Virus record (IMG/VR): IMGVR_UViG_3300046003_003173
Span: 1-60,766 of that record
Length of the DNA: 60,766 nucleotides
Source of the DNA: a virus
Reading direction: 5' to 3' (one strand)
This document shows positions 1 to 8,350 of the stretch, piece after piece (position 1 is the first letter of the stretch; each line of letters opens with the position of its first letter). The notes under the pieces were generated by a model that was given only the letters and a program-made list of their open reading frames with translations, had not been told where the DNA came from and did no database searches. Position numbers and translations under genes: made by a program.

Positions 1-509
1 AAGAAGAGAAGCAAAGTGCCATACAGCAGCGCCTGTGGGGCGTACTGGGTAAACCAGCTCGATTGGTTTGATGAGTCCAAGGGCTGCACGCGCTCGTAAT
101 ACAGCACCTCGTAGGAGTAGGCCAGTGTAGGGGTGGGCCCTACCAACCAGTGCTCGTAGTCGTAGTCGCAAAAATACAGCGGCACGTCAGTGCTGGCCGC
201 CTCTGGCCAATACTCACGGATGTACTCGTAAGTCCGAAGCAGAACAGGCTGGCGCTTGCCTGCCACGGTGATGTTCATTGAAACAGTCTTGCGCCAGCGT
301 GCCGGCTTGGGAATTACGTTCTCGGACGCAACCATAGTGCTTGTGGCCACAGTCAGGTTGCCAAGAAATTTAATCTCAGCCGCAATGATCTGCTCTGCCA
401 GCATGATGAACTGCGGAATTTTGTCTAGCGTCTGCTGGTCTGTGCGCTCTAGATAGGTCTGGATGTCGTTGACCAAACTGTCATACGTCATTACGGCTGC
501 GACTGTCAT
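1..509 (-). CDS. Phage adaptor-like protein, 3' end cut by window edge
   Basis: The frame opens with ATG at 509, seven bases after a GGAG, and is still open at base 1, so only the first 169 codons are visible. It begins MTVAAVMTYDSLVNDI and carries LDKIPQFIMLAEQIIAAEIK, KPARWRKTVSMN, and a tyrosine-rich stretch with YDYEHWLVGPTP and WFTQYAPQ. From memory this pattern matches the phage adaptor (head-tail connector) family. It follows the M15 endolysin in transcription order. A second, different adaptor-like gene lies at 10402-11094, so this one may belong to an alternative branch of the genome rather than to the same virion. Confidence 0.6.
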   Translation of the reverse strand, partial: MTVAAVMTYDSLVNDIQTYLERTDQQTLDKIPQFIMLAEQIIAAEIKFLGNLTVATSTMVASENVIPKPARWRKTVSMNITVAGKRQPVLLRTYEYIREYWPEAASTDVPLYFCDYDYEHWLVGPTPTLAYSYEVLYYERVQPLDSSNQSSWFTQYAPQALLYGTLLLF

Positions 510-520
510 TTTTTTCTCCG

Positions 521-862
521 TTATCCGACGTTGCGTTCAAAGTGCGGGCAATCAACCAGCGACTTGAAGTTGCCTCCCCAACGATTTTTGGGGTGCAAAG
601 ACTCCCAGTAAACGCCCAGCGGAGCAATGATGCCCTTGTCCCAGATTATCCGCCCATCTTTGAAGAAGTTCAAGTCAATGGCGCACCTTTTGAGGTGAAT
701 TGAGTTCATGGTCTTTGACCGACCTGTTTTGAAATAGATAGCCTGTTGCTCTGGCGTCCGGGACAGTTCCCCGCCAGTAACCACAAAACCTTGCTCGGTA
801 GCGTACTGGATCAGCTTGCACATATCCAGCAGGAAAGCGGCTTGTTCTTGACTTAGGCTCAT
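521..862 (-). CDS. Endolysin, peptidase M15 family (113 aa)
   Basis: A small zinc peptidase expected to cleave the peptide part of peptidoglycan at lysis. The M15 signature is complete: S54-x-H56 with D63 in NSIHLKRCAIDL, then H107 in the DCPHFE motif after RWGGNFKS. There is no signal peptide, so it would need the holin to reach the wall. Its start overlaps the end of the holin-like gene by four bases (ATGA), giving a holin-endolysin pair. The other lysis cassette, near 57 kb, uses an unrelated GH24 lysozyme in the equivalent position. Confidence 0.85.
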   Translation of the reverse strand: MSLSQEQAAFLLDMCKLIQYATEQGFVVTGGELSRTPEQQAIYFKTGRSKTMNSIHLKRCAIDLNFFKDGRIIWDKGIIAPLGVYWESLHPKNRWGGNFKSLVDCPHFERNVG

Positions 863-1371
863 TTTTTACTCCTCATGTCAGCCAATTTCTCAATCGTGCG
901 TCCACCAAAATAAGCACCCATGATCAGCATCCCCCACTGACCGAGCAGTTGGACGTAGGACTCGTTGGCGTTCAAACCGAATGCGGACATCATGGCAAAG
1001 ATGAAGTACCCCACGAAGATGGCTACAAGGCTCATAGGGCGAATATTCTTGGACAGCCAAGAGTCACTGCTCATATCCGCTTTCCAGCGGTCTGAGACGT
1101 TGTTATCCTCATTCTGAGCGGCTAGGGCAAACACCTTGAGTTCTTCCAACTCGGCTTGGGCCTTCATAATGCCAAGCTCAATCAACCGTTCCTCGTGATC
1201 GTACTGAAGCTGACGTAGTTTGGCCACGTCCTCCGGGGTCGGGGAATCAGGAATTTTTATCCCAAAGGTGTTCTCAACAACCTCTTTGCCCTTGGCTTGG
1301 ATTGCAGAAGACAAAAGGCCCAGACCGTTCTGGGCCAACGTACCGAGGAGGGACGCAACTATTGGAATCAT
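859..1371 (-). CDS. Holin-like membrane protein (170 aa)
   Basis: The protein has a hydrophobic N-terminus (MIPIVASLLGTLAQNGLGLL), a charged central helix rich in E, K and Q, and two C-terminal hydrophobic segments (MSLVAIFVGYFIFAMMSAFG and LLGQWGMLIMGAYFGG) before a basic tail. This resembles the 3TM holin group. A GTG at 1377 is possible, but AAGGG sits better for ATG 1371. The gene lies between the anchored protein at 1374 and the M15 endolysin, which supports a lysis role. It is analogous to 57464-57955 but not obviously homologous along its length. Confidence 0.65.
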   Translation of the reverse strand: MIPIVASLLGTLAQNGLGLLSSAIQAKGKEVVENTFGIKIPDSPTPEDVAKLRQLQYDHEERLIELGIMKAQAELEELKVFALAAQNEDNNVSDRWKADMSSDSWLSKNIRPMSLVAIFVGYFIFAMMSAFGLNANESYVQLLGQWGMLIMGAYFGGRTIEKLADMRSKK

Positions 1372-1373
1372 GG

Positions 1374-1829
1374 TCACCCTTTTAAATCAAAACTCAGATT
1401 AGCATGGCGGGGGTATTGAACGACACGTTCACCTTCGGGACACTTGTACTTGATCGTCGCTAGCAATGTAGCTGAACCCGGCGCAATCTTCTCTTTTCTC
1501 ACCATCGTGAGTTGGTATGTAAACGTGTCAATCGTTGGCCCTGCTGGGCCGCTGAACTTGCTTGCGGTTGTCGTTGCCTCGTGCACCATACCTGCTGCGT
1601 CACGGATGCTTGGCGTAAAACTCTCTACTGAGCAGTCATCACGTTTTTTAATCCGGGCCACCGTGACGTTGATAGGTTGCCCTGCCGCTGCTGTAATCTT
1701 AAAATGCTCTGGTGACCACTCAAGGATAGCCCTGTCAAACCACCCAAACTTGTCTGCCAACGTGTACCCGCCGCCAATGGCTGCAATGCTGGCTGCGACT
1801 GCTCCAATGGCTTTGGTAAGGTCAATCAT
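1374..1829 (-). CDS. N-terminally anchored exported protein of lysis cassette (151 aa)
   Basis: The N-terminus (AIGAVAASIAAIGGGYTLA) is one membrane-spanning helix or uncleaved signal. A 120-residue soluble domain follows with two Cys (in RDDCSVES and KYKCPEGER), rich in Thr and beta-type sequence. I do not recognise the family. The position next to the holin suggests a lysis or envelope function, possibly spanin-like, but no Rz1-type nested gene is visible. A near-identical copy lies at 57958-58413, differing by scattered mostly synonymous changes and a few residues such as K/T and R/Q. Confidence 0.7.
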   Translation of the reverse strand: MIDLTKAIGAVAASIAAIGGGYTLADKFGWFDRAILEWSPEHFKITAAAGQPINVTVARIKKRDDCSVESFTPSIRDAAGMVHEATTTASKFSGPAGPTIDTFTYQLTMVRKEKIAPGSATLLATIKYKCPEGERVVQYPRHANLSFDLKG

Positions 1830-1848
1830 TTGTCCCGCCTATTCCACT

Positions 1849-2019
1849 TCATCTGCCCAACGTCAAAGAGGCATAAACGATGGCTGCCATACTGACGATC
1901 AAGACACCAGCGGTCTTCATGATCACGCCCTCAAGCCGCTTGAGCCGAGCATTGATCTGTGCATACCGTTCTGCACAAACGGCCTCATGGCTCGTCAATC
2001 GGATGTCTATATCGCTCAT
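1849..2019 (-). CDS. Small membrane protein with coiled N-terminus (56 aa)
   Basis: The protein begins MSDIDIRLTSHEAVCAERY, continues with a charged helix (QINARLKRLEG) and ends with one hydrophobic segment (AGVLIVSMAAIVYASLTLG). The start overlaps the stop of the tail-chaperone gene by four bases. A copy with few substitutions lies at 59037-59207. The topology fits a lysis accessory such as a haemolysin-like or antiholin-type peptide, but the function is unknown. Confidence 0.65.
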   Translation of the reverse strand: MSDIDIRLTSHEAVCAERYAQINARLKRLEGVIMKTAGVLIVSMAAIVYASLTLGR

Positions 2020-2507
2020 GGTGCGTCAGGCCAAGTAATAGTCCAAGGGAATCCAGCCTGTGCTGGGATGTCTCGCAAGGCTTGGCAGTAATCTTTCCAC
2101 GCCTGTGAAGGTGTCATATCACTGCGAAACCGCCAATCAGTCTCAGTCAGCTTGTCATCCCGGCTGGTGCGTACCGCCTTGGCTTGCTCTGCGTCCTTGC
2201 TGGCCTTGTAAGCAGCCTCTTGCTCGGCAGCAGTAGTAGTTACACCATCTACAACTTGGTCTAAGAAGACAGGGCCGAGGATGTACTTGGTGTACCACTT
2301 GCCATCAATCTGCTCAACACCAGACGCTTGGCTGTATTGGTAGACCGTCCCGCCAGAGGCTTGTGGTCCTTCAAAAACCACATCAGCACCCAGTGCTGTC
2401 AAGACCTCGGTTGTTGTTGTGTCCCACGCTGGGCCACCATTGGCTTTTTGGTATGCACGAAACTCTGCCTCGTACATGACCGCGCCTGTTTGTGTTCTGA
2501 TTTGCAT
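2016..2507 (-). CDS. Tail assembly chaperone-like protein, APC domain (163 aa)
   Basis: The C-terminal 60 residues carry the pattern of the Phage_tail_APC family: SRDDKLTETDWRF, then WKDYCQALRDIPAQAGFP and a terminal WPDAP. The N-terminal half has MYEAEFRAYQKANGG and a small beta domain around GGTVYQYSQASG. Such proteins sit beside fibres and are thought to aid fibre or tail assembly. It lies between the fibre and the lysis genes. A copy with a shorter, different linker (FTDTEDTT in place of FLDQVVDGVTT) is at 59204-59683, and a third APC domain is at 5055-5336. Confidence 0.75.
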   Translation of the reverse strand: MQIRTQTGAVMYEAEFRAYQKANGGPAWDTTTTEVLTALGADVVFEGPQASGGTVYQYSQASGVEQIDGKWYTKYILGPVFLDQVVDGVTTTAAEQEAAYKASKDAEQAKAVRTSRDDKLTETDWRFRSDMTPSQAWKDYCQALRDIPAQAGFPWTITWPDAP

Positions 2508-2517
2508 AGTGTGTCCT

Positions 2518-4467
2518 TTAAGCCACGGAAAGGAAAATGTAGCTTGCTGATGTGACGTTGATGTTTGTCGCTGAAAGCTGGTTCACCACAAAGCCTGTGC
2601 TGTCGGTATCCACGCTGTCGTCTGTCGTTACTTCAGCGGCTGATGTGTTGAGGCTGAGGTGTGGGTCATTACCAGCTACGATTCCCCTTGCGCTGTCCCA
2701 TACATACCAATCACCCGTTGAGTCAGTGCGCTTGATGAGTACGAACCTCGCCCCGCCTGTGAAGCCACAGTTGATAGTTTGGGTTGTGCCGTTGCCTGTG
2801 TAGCTGCCTACTTTGGAAACACCAGCGCAGGTTGCGAAGAGGTAGGCTACGAATGTGTCCGCGCTTTCATTTGTGCTATTGTTTGTTCCCACTGTAAACA
2901 CTGTGGACGTTGGCGAAGTGTCGTTCCAATAGGTTATGTCGTCTACCGTTGCCGCTGTTGTGTTGAGAACAAGGTAATCTGTGTTGTCTGCGTTGGCATA
3001 CACCGCCCATGCGCGACCTGTTGCATCAGAACGATTCTTCACAATCATCAACTCAGGCACAACAGTCAGATTGTGCGTTACAGTTCTGTTTGCTCCCGTC
3101 CCCGTATAGCAAACAGTATCCATAAACGATGGCGCACGTCTCATTAACCAACCATATTGATTTGCGTTTGCTCCTGTACTTGTAAACATACCATTTTGGT
3201 AGTCCCAAGTTACATTGGCATCGCTATCTTCTGCAACATTATAATTTGGATATAAAGTTTTAGCGCCTTGCAAGCGTGTGTGAAAATAGTTGTCACTTGT
3301 TCCTGTTATCTGTCTTCGATAGGCAAAATCAACAGGAAAGCTACTTACATAAGCTGGGTTAGTACCTACGCTTGTTGTAATGTTTAACACACTCGTCCCC
3401 AGCGTAGGCACTTTCATCGGGCCACGGCGTATGGCTATGTAGATGTAGGTATCGCCAGACCTATTTGTAAGCGAACCATATGCTCTACCAACAGCAATAC
3501 CTGTAGGAGTTATTGCGATAGCGTTTTCACCACCTTCTGCACTTGATGTATTTGGCTGTAACCATTTGCTGTCACCACCAGTTCCTGTTGCGTTCCCTAA
3601 CCATCCTCGCATAGTGTCATAAATTTGCCAGTTTGTTTCTGACAAGCCAGAAGCGTTACTAGCATTTTTCCACAGAATCCATTGAGGCTCATAGCCCAAT
3701 GTAATTGCTCTGTTTGCTGTTTCGTCCCCTGTATAACCTCCACACGAAATCACATTGTCCGTACCCGTCAGGCCAAAGCCGCCTGCGTCATGGGCGAATA
3801 GGTAGGCTACGTAGGTTGAACCAGAGCCATTAACACCGCTGTCGCTTCCAAGAGTTAAATCAGTTGCGCTAGGGATTGTGCTATTCCAAAATATACCGCC
3901 ATCAGAAAAAGCCTCACTGGTGCTATTTATTTGAATGTATTGAGTGCTTGTTAACGCTCTGTGCCAACAAATCCAATTGTTTACATTGCTTGTTCTTTTA
4001 ACAACAACAAATCCCGGTGCAGAGCCAAGATTATGGGGAATTTGCCGACCAGCAGTACCATTTCCAGTCCACGTCACAATATCAAAAAACTTTGGCTGCT
4101 TGCGGAATGTCCATGAGACGTAGGTTCGTGCCGAAAATCCACCAGTTACAAATCCCGTAGACGTAAATGACTGAGCGCCTTGGCCGCTGCCAAAATCATT
4201 GGCGGCTGTGGTGTCTGATTTTAAATTGACATCGCCGCCCCGCACGGTGTCCACAAGAAAGTTGCCTTGAACGTCACTTCTGCACTTAGTCCAAACCAAA
4301 CCACCCTTGGTAGACAAGTCAATACCGTTGGTAATAGTTTGATTTGAGCCTGTCCCAGTAAAAAGAAAGCAAGAAAACACGTCCTCAATGTAGTTAGCAG
4401 CAGCCGCCTGTGCAAACTCACCAAAACCTTGGGCCGATGCCGCACCCCTTGTTTGTACTAATGGCAT
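2518..4467 (-). CDS. Tail fibre / receptor-binding protein, branch A (649 aa)
   Basis: A long Gly/Thr/Ser/Asn-rich virion protein built from about five repeats of one module, each with a GTG or GNG turn (FTGTGSNQTI, WTGNGTAGRQI, YTGDETANRAI, YTGTGANRTV, YTGNGTTQTI) followed by a strand ending in a Trp- or Lys-containing motif (VWTKCR, VVVKRT, ILWKNA, MIVKNR, VLIKRT). The C-terminus carries WYVWDSARGIVAGND and ends VTSASYIFLSVA. It is probably a trimeric fibre that binds the host surface. The end-truncated fibre at 59693-60766 shares its central 98 bases exactly and its C-terminal module closely, but differs between them. Confidence 0.75.
   Translation of the reverse strand: MPLVQTRGAASAQGFGEFAQAAAANYIEDVFSCFLFTGTGSNQTITNGIDLSTKGGLVWTKCRSDVQGNFLVDTVRGGDVNLKSDTTAANDFGSGQGAQSFTSTGFVTGGFSARTYVSWTFRKQPKFFDIVTWTGNGTAGRQIPHNLGSAPGFVVVKRTSNVNNWICWHRALTSTQYIQINSTSEAFSDGGIFWNSTIPSATDLTLGSDSGVNGSGSTYVAYLFAHDAGGFGLTGTDNVISCGGYTGDETANRAITLGYEPQWILWKNASNASGLSETNWQIYDTMRGWLGNATGTGGDSKWLQPNTSSAEGGENAIAITPTGIAVGRAYGSLTNRSGDTYIYIAIRRGPMKVPTLGTSVLNITTSVGTNPAYVSSFPVDFAYRRQITGTSDNYFHTRLQGAKTLYPNYNVAEDSDANVTWDYQNGMFTSTGANANQYGWLMRRAPSFMDTVCYTGTGANRTVTHNLTVVPELMIVKNRSDATGRAWAVYANADNTDYLVLNTTAATVDDITYWNDTSPTSTVFTVGTNNSTNESADTFVAYLFATCAGVSKVGSYTGNGTTQTINCGFTGGARFVLIKRTDSTGDWYVWDSARGIVAGNDPHLSLNTSAAEVTTDDSVDTDSTGFVVNQLSATNINVTSASYIFLSVA
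3386..3483. repeat. 98-bp exact repeat, internal copy (matches window end)
   Basis: These 98 bases, starting AACACACTCG and ending CGAACCATATGC, are identical to the last 98 bases of the window. The match breaks at the base before. It lies inside the fibre gene and encodes the IAIRRGPMKVPTLGTSV region. An exact match that stops at the contig edge is typical of an assembly-graph branch point. Confidence 0.95.
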
Positions 4468-4475
4468 ATCAGTCC

Positions 4476-5051
4476 TTATGCAAACTTGGTCTGCGAGGCA
4501 AAGACAGTGAATGCCGCACTGCCCGTCTTGACGATGGTGTACATATAGACGTCGACCGAACTTGCGTTACCAGCCGCTGGTGCTGTACCGCCTTGATACT
4601 TGGGAGTCACTGTTGTGCCATCTACCTGCACCACATTGTTGTAGTAAGCAGTCGAGCCTTGCGTGACAAGGAAAGCCACAGTCACAGACTGGCCCGTAGT
4701 CATGGCAGTGTTCAACGATGTACCTGATGACGCCCTGAAGTTGACAGTCCAGTTGGCACTTGCGTTGCTGGTGTAGTACTGGACAGACTGGGTGGTGACA
4801 TCGTAGTTGATCGTGCCTGTGGCCGCTGTTGCTGATACTGTCGCCACCTCTGCCGTGTCGTTCAAAATCATCGCTAGTGCTGATGATGTACCGCTGAAGG
4901 TCTTTGTGCCAGTGAAGGTCTGGGCTGTAGATAGACTTGCCACATCAGACAGGGTGTTGCTACCAAAAGCAATGGTCTTGTTGGTAAGCGTAGATGTTCC
5001 CGTCAATGTGACAAGGTTGGTTGGCGTGATGATGTCAGATAGGGTTGTCAT
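4476..5051 (-). CDS. Tail fibre-associated Ser/Thr-rich protein (191 aa)
   Basis: The N-terminus contains LTGTSTLTNKTIAFGSNTL and STAQTFTGTKTFSG, motifs common in phage fibre shafts. The C-terminal 100 residues form a predicted beta domain (NWTVNFRAS, SVTVAFLVTQGS, VDVYMYTIVKTGS). The shaft-like LTNKTL phrase also occurs in the large fibre at 5345-8350. It is probably a minor fibre or adhesin segment. The exact role is unknown. Confidence 0.6.
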   Translation of the reverse strand: MTTLSDIITPTNLVTLTGTSTLTNKTIAFGSNTLSDVASLSTAQTFTGTKTFSGTSSALAMILNDTAEVATVSATAATGTINYDVTTQSVQYYTSNASANWTVNFRASSGTSLNTAMTTGQSVTVAFLVTQGSTAYYNNVVQVDGTTVTPKYQGGTAPAAGNASSVDVYMYTIVKTGSAAFTVFASQTKFA

Positions 5052-5054
5052 GGC

Positions 5055-5336
5055 TTACTCCTGAGTGGGCCAAACGACAGTGTTTGGGAACCCTGCTTGT
5101 GCTGGTACATCGCGCAATGCTTGGCGGTATGGGGCATATTTATCTTTAGTGGCTTGGGGCGTATCAGCACCCTGAGTCCAGTCCGTTGCAGCTAGTTTGG
5201 CACTGCGCTCTGCCCTAACTTCTGTGGCTTTGCGGGTGTCTGAGCCAGCATCCCATGCTGCTTGGTTTGCTTCCCATTCTGCTTCTTCTTCAATAGTAAA
5301 AGGAATGTTGCCTTCTGATGTTGCGTGATATCTCAT
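5055..5336 (-). CDS. Tail assembly chaperone-like protein, APC domain (93 aa)
   Basis: A short protein with an acidic N-terminus (IEEEAEWEANQAAWDAG) and a C-terminal APC motif: RSAKLAATDWTQ, then YRQALRDVPAQAGFPNTV and a terminal WPTQE. It lies between the large fibre and the Ser/Thr-rich fibre-associated protein, where small fibre-assembly helpers are usual. It shares only the C-terminal domain with the proteins at 2016 and 59204. Confidence 0.75.
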   Translation of the reverse strand: MRYHATSEGNIPFTIEEEAEWEANQAAWDAGSDTRKATEVRAERSAKLAATDWTQGADTPQATKDKYAPYRQALRDVPAQAGFPNTVVWPTQE

Positions 5337-5344
5337 GTTGAGTC

Positions 5345-8300
5345 CTATGAATTGGCAATGCCGTAGAGACGGAAGACGCCGGAGGTGATGGTTCCACTAG
5401 ATGGCAAAAACCTAACCCCTGTCACAGCGCCAGCAACAGTGTTACCACCTAAGAAAGCCCCACCCTGCAACACATCCGAAGAATCCCTCGTGTAGACTAC
5501 CTCTCCCGTTACCATATTTCGTAGTGTTGCGCCAGAGGGCAAATATACTTTCATCGTAAAATTAAGACCTTCATTTGTGACATTGCCGACGGAAGCGGCT
5601 ATACCAATAGAGCTTGTAGCGTTGGCGGTTGCAGCATACGTTGTGCTGCCTGAAGCAACTTGCATGAAATGTCCTTTGTAGTCCGTAGTCGAATACGAAC
5701 CTCCTATTTTCAGGCGACATGAAAAGCTGCCTCCATCGTTTGAAATAACAATGCCGCTACCAATTATCAAATACGCATCGTAAGTGCTACTGAAGGTTGT
5801 TTCCATATCAACCGTAGCCGATGCGCTTGCAGTGACAGTAGAGAGCAGGGTTAATGCCCCCGAACTTGGGGTAGCCCACGATGGCAATCCAGACCCAGCA
5901 CTGGTCAGCACCTGTCCGTTAGTCCCTGCAGCACCAGCAAGGGTCAATGCTGTTGTCAAGTTAGCTGATGCAATGGTTGGCGCAGTCAGCGTCTTGTTGG
6001 TGAGAGTCTGTGTCCCGGTCAGCGTAACAGCAGTGCCGCCGTTGCCGCCAATCTGTGCAAACACTTCCCAGCTTGCTGTGCCAGAACTGTTGTAGACAAA
6101 CTGAACAGACGCCCCGCTGATGTCGCAAACCAAGTCCTGCGCCACATCAGCTATGTTGTTGCCGTTGCGCCCTACGGTGAGGTTGTTTGTCCCCCAAGTA
6201 CCCGCTGCATCAGCAACAATGACCTGAGCGCCGTTAGCTGGAGACGCTGGCAGGGTGACAGTGAACGCCCCGGCAGTCGTGTTGGTCAGCACACCGTCGT
6301 TAGCGGAGGCGGTGTAGTTGGACGTTTTGGTGGTGGTGTAAACAATGCCACCCGCCGCTGGTGCACTGGACGCCCAAGTGGTCCCATTGCTTGTCAGCAC
6401 ATTGCCCGTGGTGCTTGGCGCTACAAAGGTGGGTGCTGATGTGCCGTTGCCCAAGATGACGTTGTTGGCTGTGAGGGTGGCCAAACCCGTACCGCCGTTG
6501 GCTACAGACACAAGCTGTGCGGCTGCAAATGTGATGGCGCCGGTCATGGTGCCGCCAGAAAGGGCTAGGTACCCACTGGCCGGTAGGTAGGCAGCCAGCC
6601 AAGCCGAGCCGCTGTACACGCGCATCTCGCTGACCGTGGTGTTGAAATACAGAGCACCTGTCAGCAGTGCGTTGCCGTCGTTGTCCAGAGCCGGGTCGGA
6701 AGCCTTTGCTCCAAGGTACCGGTCATCAAACGAGTCGAATGACGCAGCCGCGGCCGTGGCGCTGCCAGAGGCAGCCGTTGCACTGCCGGCCGCTGCCGTG
6801 GCGCTGTTGCCCGCGTTGGTCTCGCTTGTCGCCGCAGCAGAAGCCGAAGCCGCCGCGCTGGTCGCGCTGCCCAGAATGCTGTCTACGTAAAACTTGGTCG
6901 CGCCATCTTGGTTGGCCGTTGGGTCAGCCAAGCCGGTGATCTTGTTTGCGCCCATAGCAATGGCGCCTGACATCGTGCCGCCAGTTTTGGCCAGCAGACC
7001 AGACACCGTGGTGTCGACCTCGGTCTTGGTGTAGGCGTTGGTGATGCCGTAGCCCGCAAGGGTCGTCGGGTTTGTGCCGGCAGTCACGCGGCCGTAGGTG
7101 TCCACGGTCACAGACGTGTAGGTGCTGGCGCCGACCCCAGTGGTGGCCAAGTCGATGTTGTCCGAGTTGACAACGATGCGGCTGCTGGACGCCGTGCCAA
7201 CGTCCAAGGTGTTGCCGGTCTTGGTCAGACCCGCGCCAGCGGTGATCTGGCCAGCTCCTGAGAACTGGACCCAAGTCACCGCAGTTGATCCAAGGGTGCC
7301 CCCGGCGTCGATTGTGCAGACCCATCCGCTATCTGCGTTGGCCGTGCCGGATTCGACAAAGGTGAATGCCGACGTCAGTTCCACCCAAGTGTCGGCGTCG
7401 GTGGACCGGGCCCATGTGCTGGCAGCAACCACGTAAATGCCGTTGTTGGCCGAAGTGCTTTGGTCTTTAACCAGCACCCGGTCGCCGGCAATTACTGCGA
7501 CTCCGTCGATCGTCTGGGTGCCGGACAGGGTGATGCTGGCCGTGGTCGCAACAACGCAGGAGGCTTTTGCATCCAGCCCTTGTGCGGTGTTGTCAACGTA
7601 GTTCTTGGTCGCCGCGTCTTGTGCGGCCGTAGGGTCGCCAAGGCCCGTGACCTTGCTGGTGCCCATGGCAATGGCGCCTGACATCGTGCCCCCGGTCAAG
7701 GCCAAGCGCAACGCGACAGCGGTGTCAACGTACCCTTTGTTGGCCGCGTCAGTGGATCCGGACGGCGTACTCAGACCGGTGATCGTGCTGCCCGTGGCCG
7801 AGTTCATGTCCAGAGAGCCGTTGATGGTGACGTCGGCAAACGTCGACGTGCCGGTACTGGCGGTCACATTGCCTGTCAGGTCGCCTGTGACGTTGCCGAT
7901 TACGTTGCCGGTCACACCGCCGGTGACGTTGCCGGTCAAGTTGCCAGTGAACCCGGAGCTGGCGCTGGCGGTGGTGAACGCGCCTGTTGAAGCGGTCGTT
8001 CCACCGATCGGAGTACCGTTTATCGTACCGCCAGTAATCACAACGCTGGAGCCGAGAATTGAGTTGCCGGTGACCGTCAGATTGGTAAAGGTGCCAGCCG
8101 CAGCCGTGGTCGCGCCGATCGGCGTGCTGTTCAGGGTAGATGAGGTGATGGCCAGAGACTGAAGCGCGGATGACGCAATCAAAGCCGTGCCGGCCGAATT
8201 GACCATCGCCACCTTGTAGCCGTTGGCGGCCAAGGTTGGAAGCAGGTCAAAACCGACAGTGATGCTCTCCAGCTCATTGCGCAGCGTCGCCGACGCACCG

Positions 8301-8350
8301 GGTGAGTTTGGAGTCGGGTACGTGGTGTGCGTGTAGTAGGGGTTGCTCAT
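5345..8350 (-). CDS. Large tail fibre protein (1001 aa)
   Basis: The N-terminus (MSNPYYTHTTYPTPNSPGAS, then RNELESITVGFDLLP) is probably the virion-attachment part. The shaft contains a run of GN(V/L)TG repeats, several copies of a module reading GLxxPTAxQDxATKxYVD, and an Ala/Ser collagen-like stretch (SATAAAGSATAASGSATA). LTGTQTLTNKTLTAPTI precedes a 150-residue C-terminal beta domain that may be the receptor-binding tip. No S74 chaperone motif is evident. It overlaps the tail-hub gene by four bases and is the first of the fibre group in transcription order. Confidence 0.85.
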   Translation of the reverse strand: MSNPYYTHTTYPTPNSPGASATLRNELESITVGFDLLPTLAANGYKVAMVNSAGTALIASSALQSLAITSSTLNSTPIGATTAAAGTFTNLTVTGNSILGSSVVITGGTINGTPIGGTTASTGAFTTASASSGFTGNLTGNVTGGVTGNVIGNVTGDLTGNVTASTGTSTFADVTINGSLDMNSATGSTITGLSTPSGSTDAANKGYVDTAVALRLALTGGTMSGAIAMGTSKVTGLGDPTAAQDAATKNYVDNTAQGLDAKASCVVATTASITLSGTQTIDGVAVIAGDRVLVKDQSTSANNGIYVVAASTWARSTDADTWVELTSAFTFVESGTANADSGWVCTIDAGGTLGSTAVTWVQFSGAGQITAGAGLTKTGNTLDVGTASSSRIVVNSDNIDLATTGVGASTYTSVTVDTYGRVTAGTNPTTLAGYGITNAYTKTEVDTTVSGLLAKTGGTMSGAIAMGANKITGLADPTANQDGATKFYVDSILGSATSAAASASAAATSETNAGNSATAAAGSATAASGSATAAAASFDSFDDRYLGAKASDPALDNDGNALLTGALYFNTTVSEMRVYSGSAWLAAYLPASGYLALSGGTMTGAITFAAAQLVSVANGGTGLATLTANNVILGNGTSAPTFVAPSTTGNVLTSNGTTWASSAPAAGGIVYTTTKTSNYTASANDGVLTNTTAGAFTVTLPASPANGAQVIVADAAGTWGTNNLTVGRNGNNIADVAQDLVCDISGASVQFVYNSSGTASWEVFAQIGGNGGTAVTLTGTQTLTNKTLTAPTIASANLTTALTLAGAAGTNGQVLTSAGSGLPSWATPSSGALTLLSTVTASASATVDMETTFSSTYDAYLIIGSGIVISNDGGSFSCRLKIGGSYSTTDYKGHFMQVASGSTTYAATANATSSIGIAASVGNVTNEGLNFTMKVYLPSGATLRNMVTGEVVYTRDSSDVLQGGAFLGGNTVAGAVTGVRFLPSSGTITSGVFRLYGIANS

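Noticed and set aside
1444-2091. 215-codon plus-strand ORF
   Set aside because: It crosses two recognised minus-strand genes and a fibre-chaperone gene start, with no Shine-Dalgarno.
7860-7960. Possible CRISPR-like repeat
   Set aside because: The regular GN(V/L)TG codon repeats are coding sequence of the fibre shaft with no unique spacers.
5345-8350. Diversity-generating retroelement in the repeated fibre region
   Set aside because: No reverse transcriptase gene or template repeat is visible in the window; the repeats are ordinary fibre modules.
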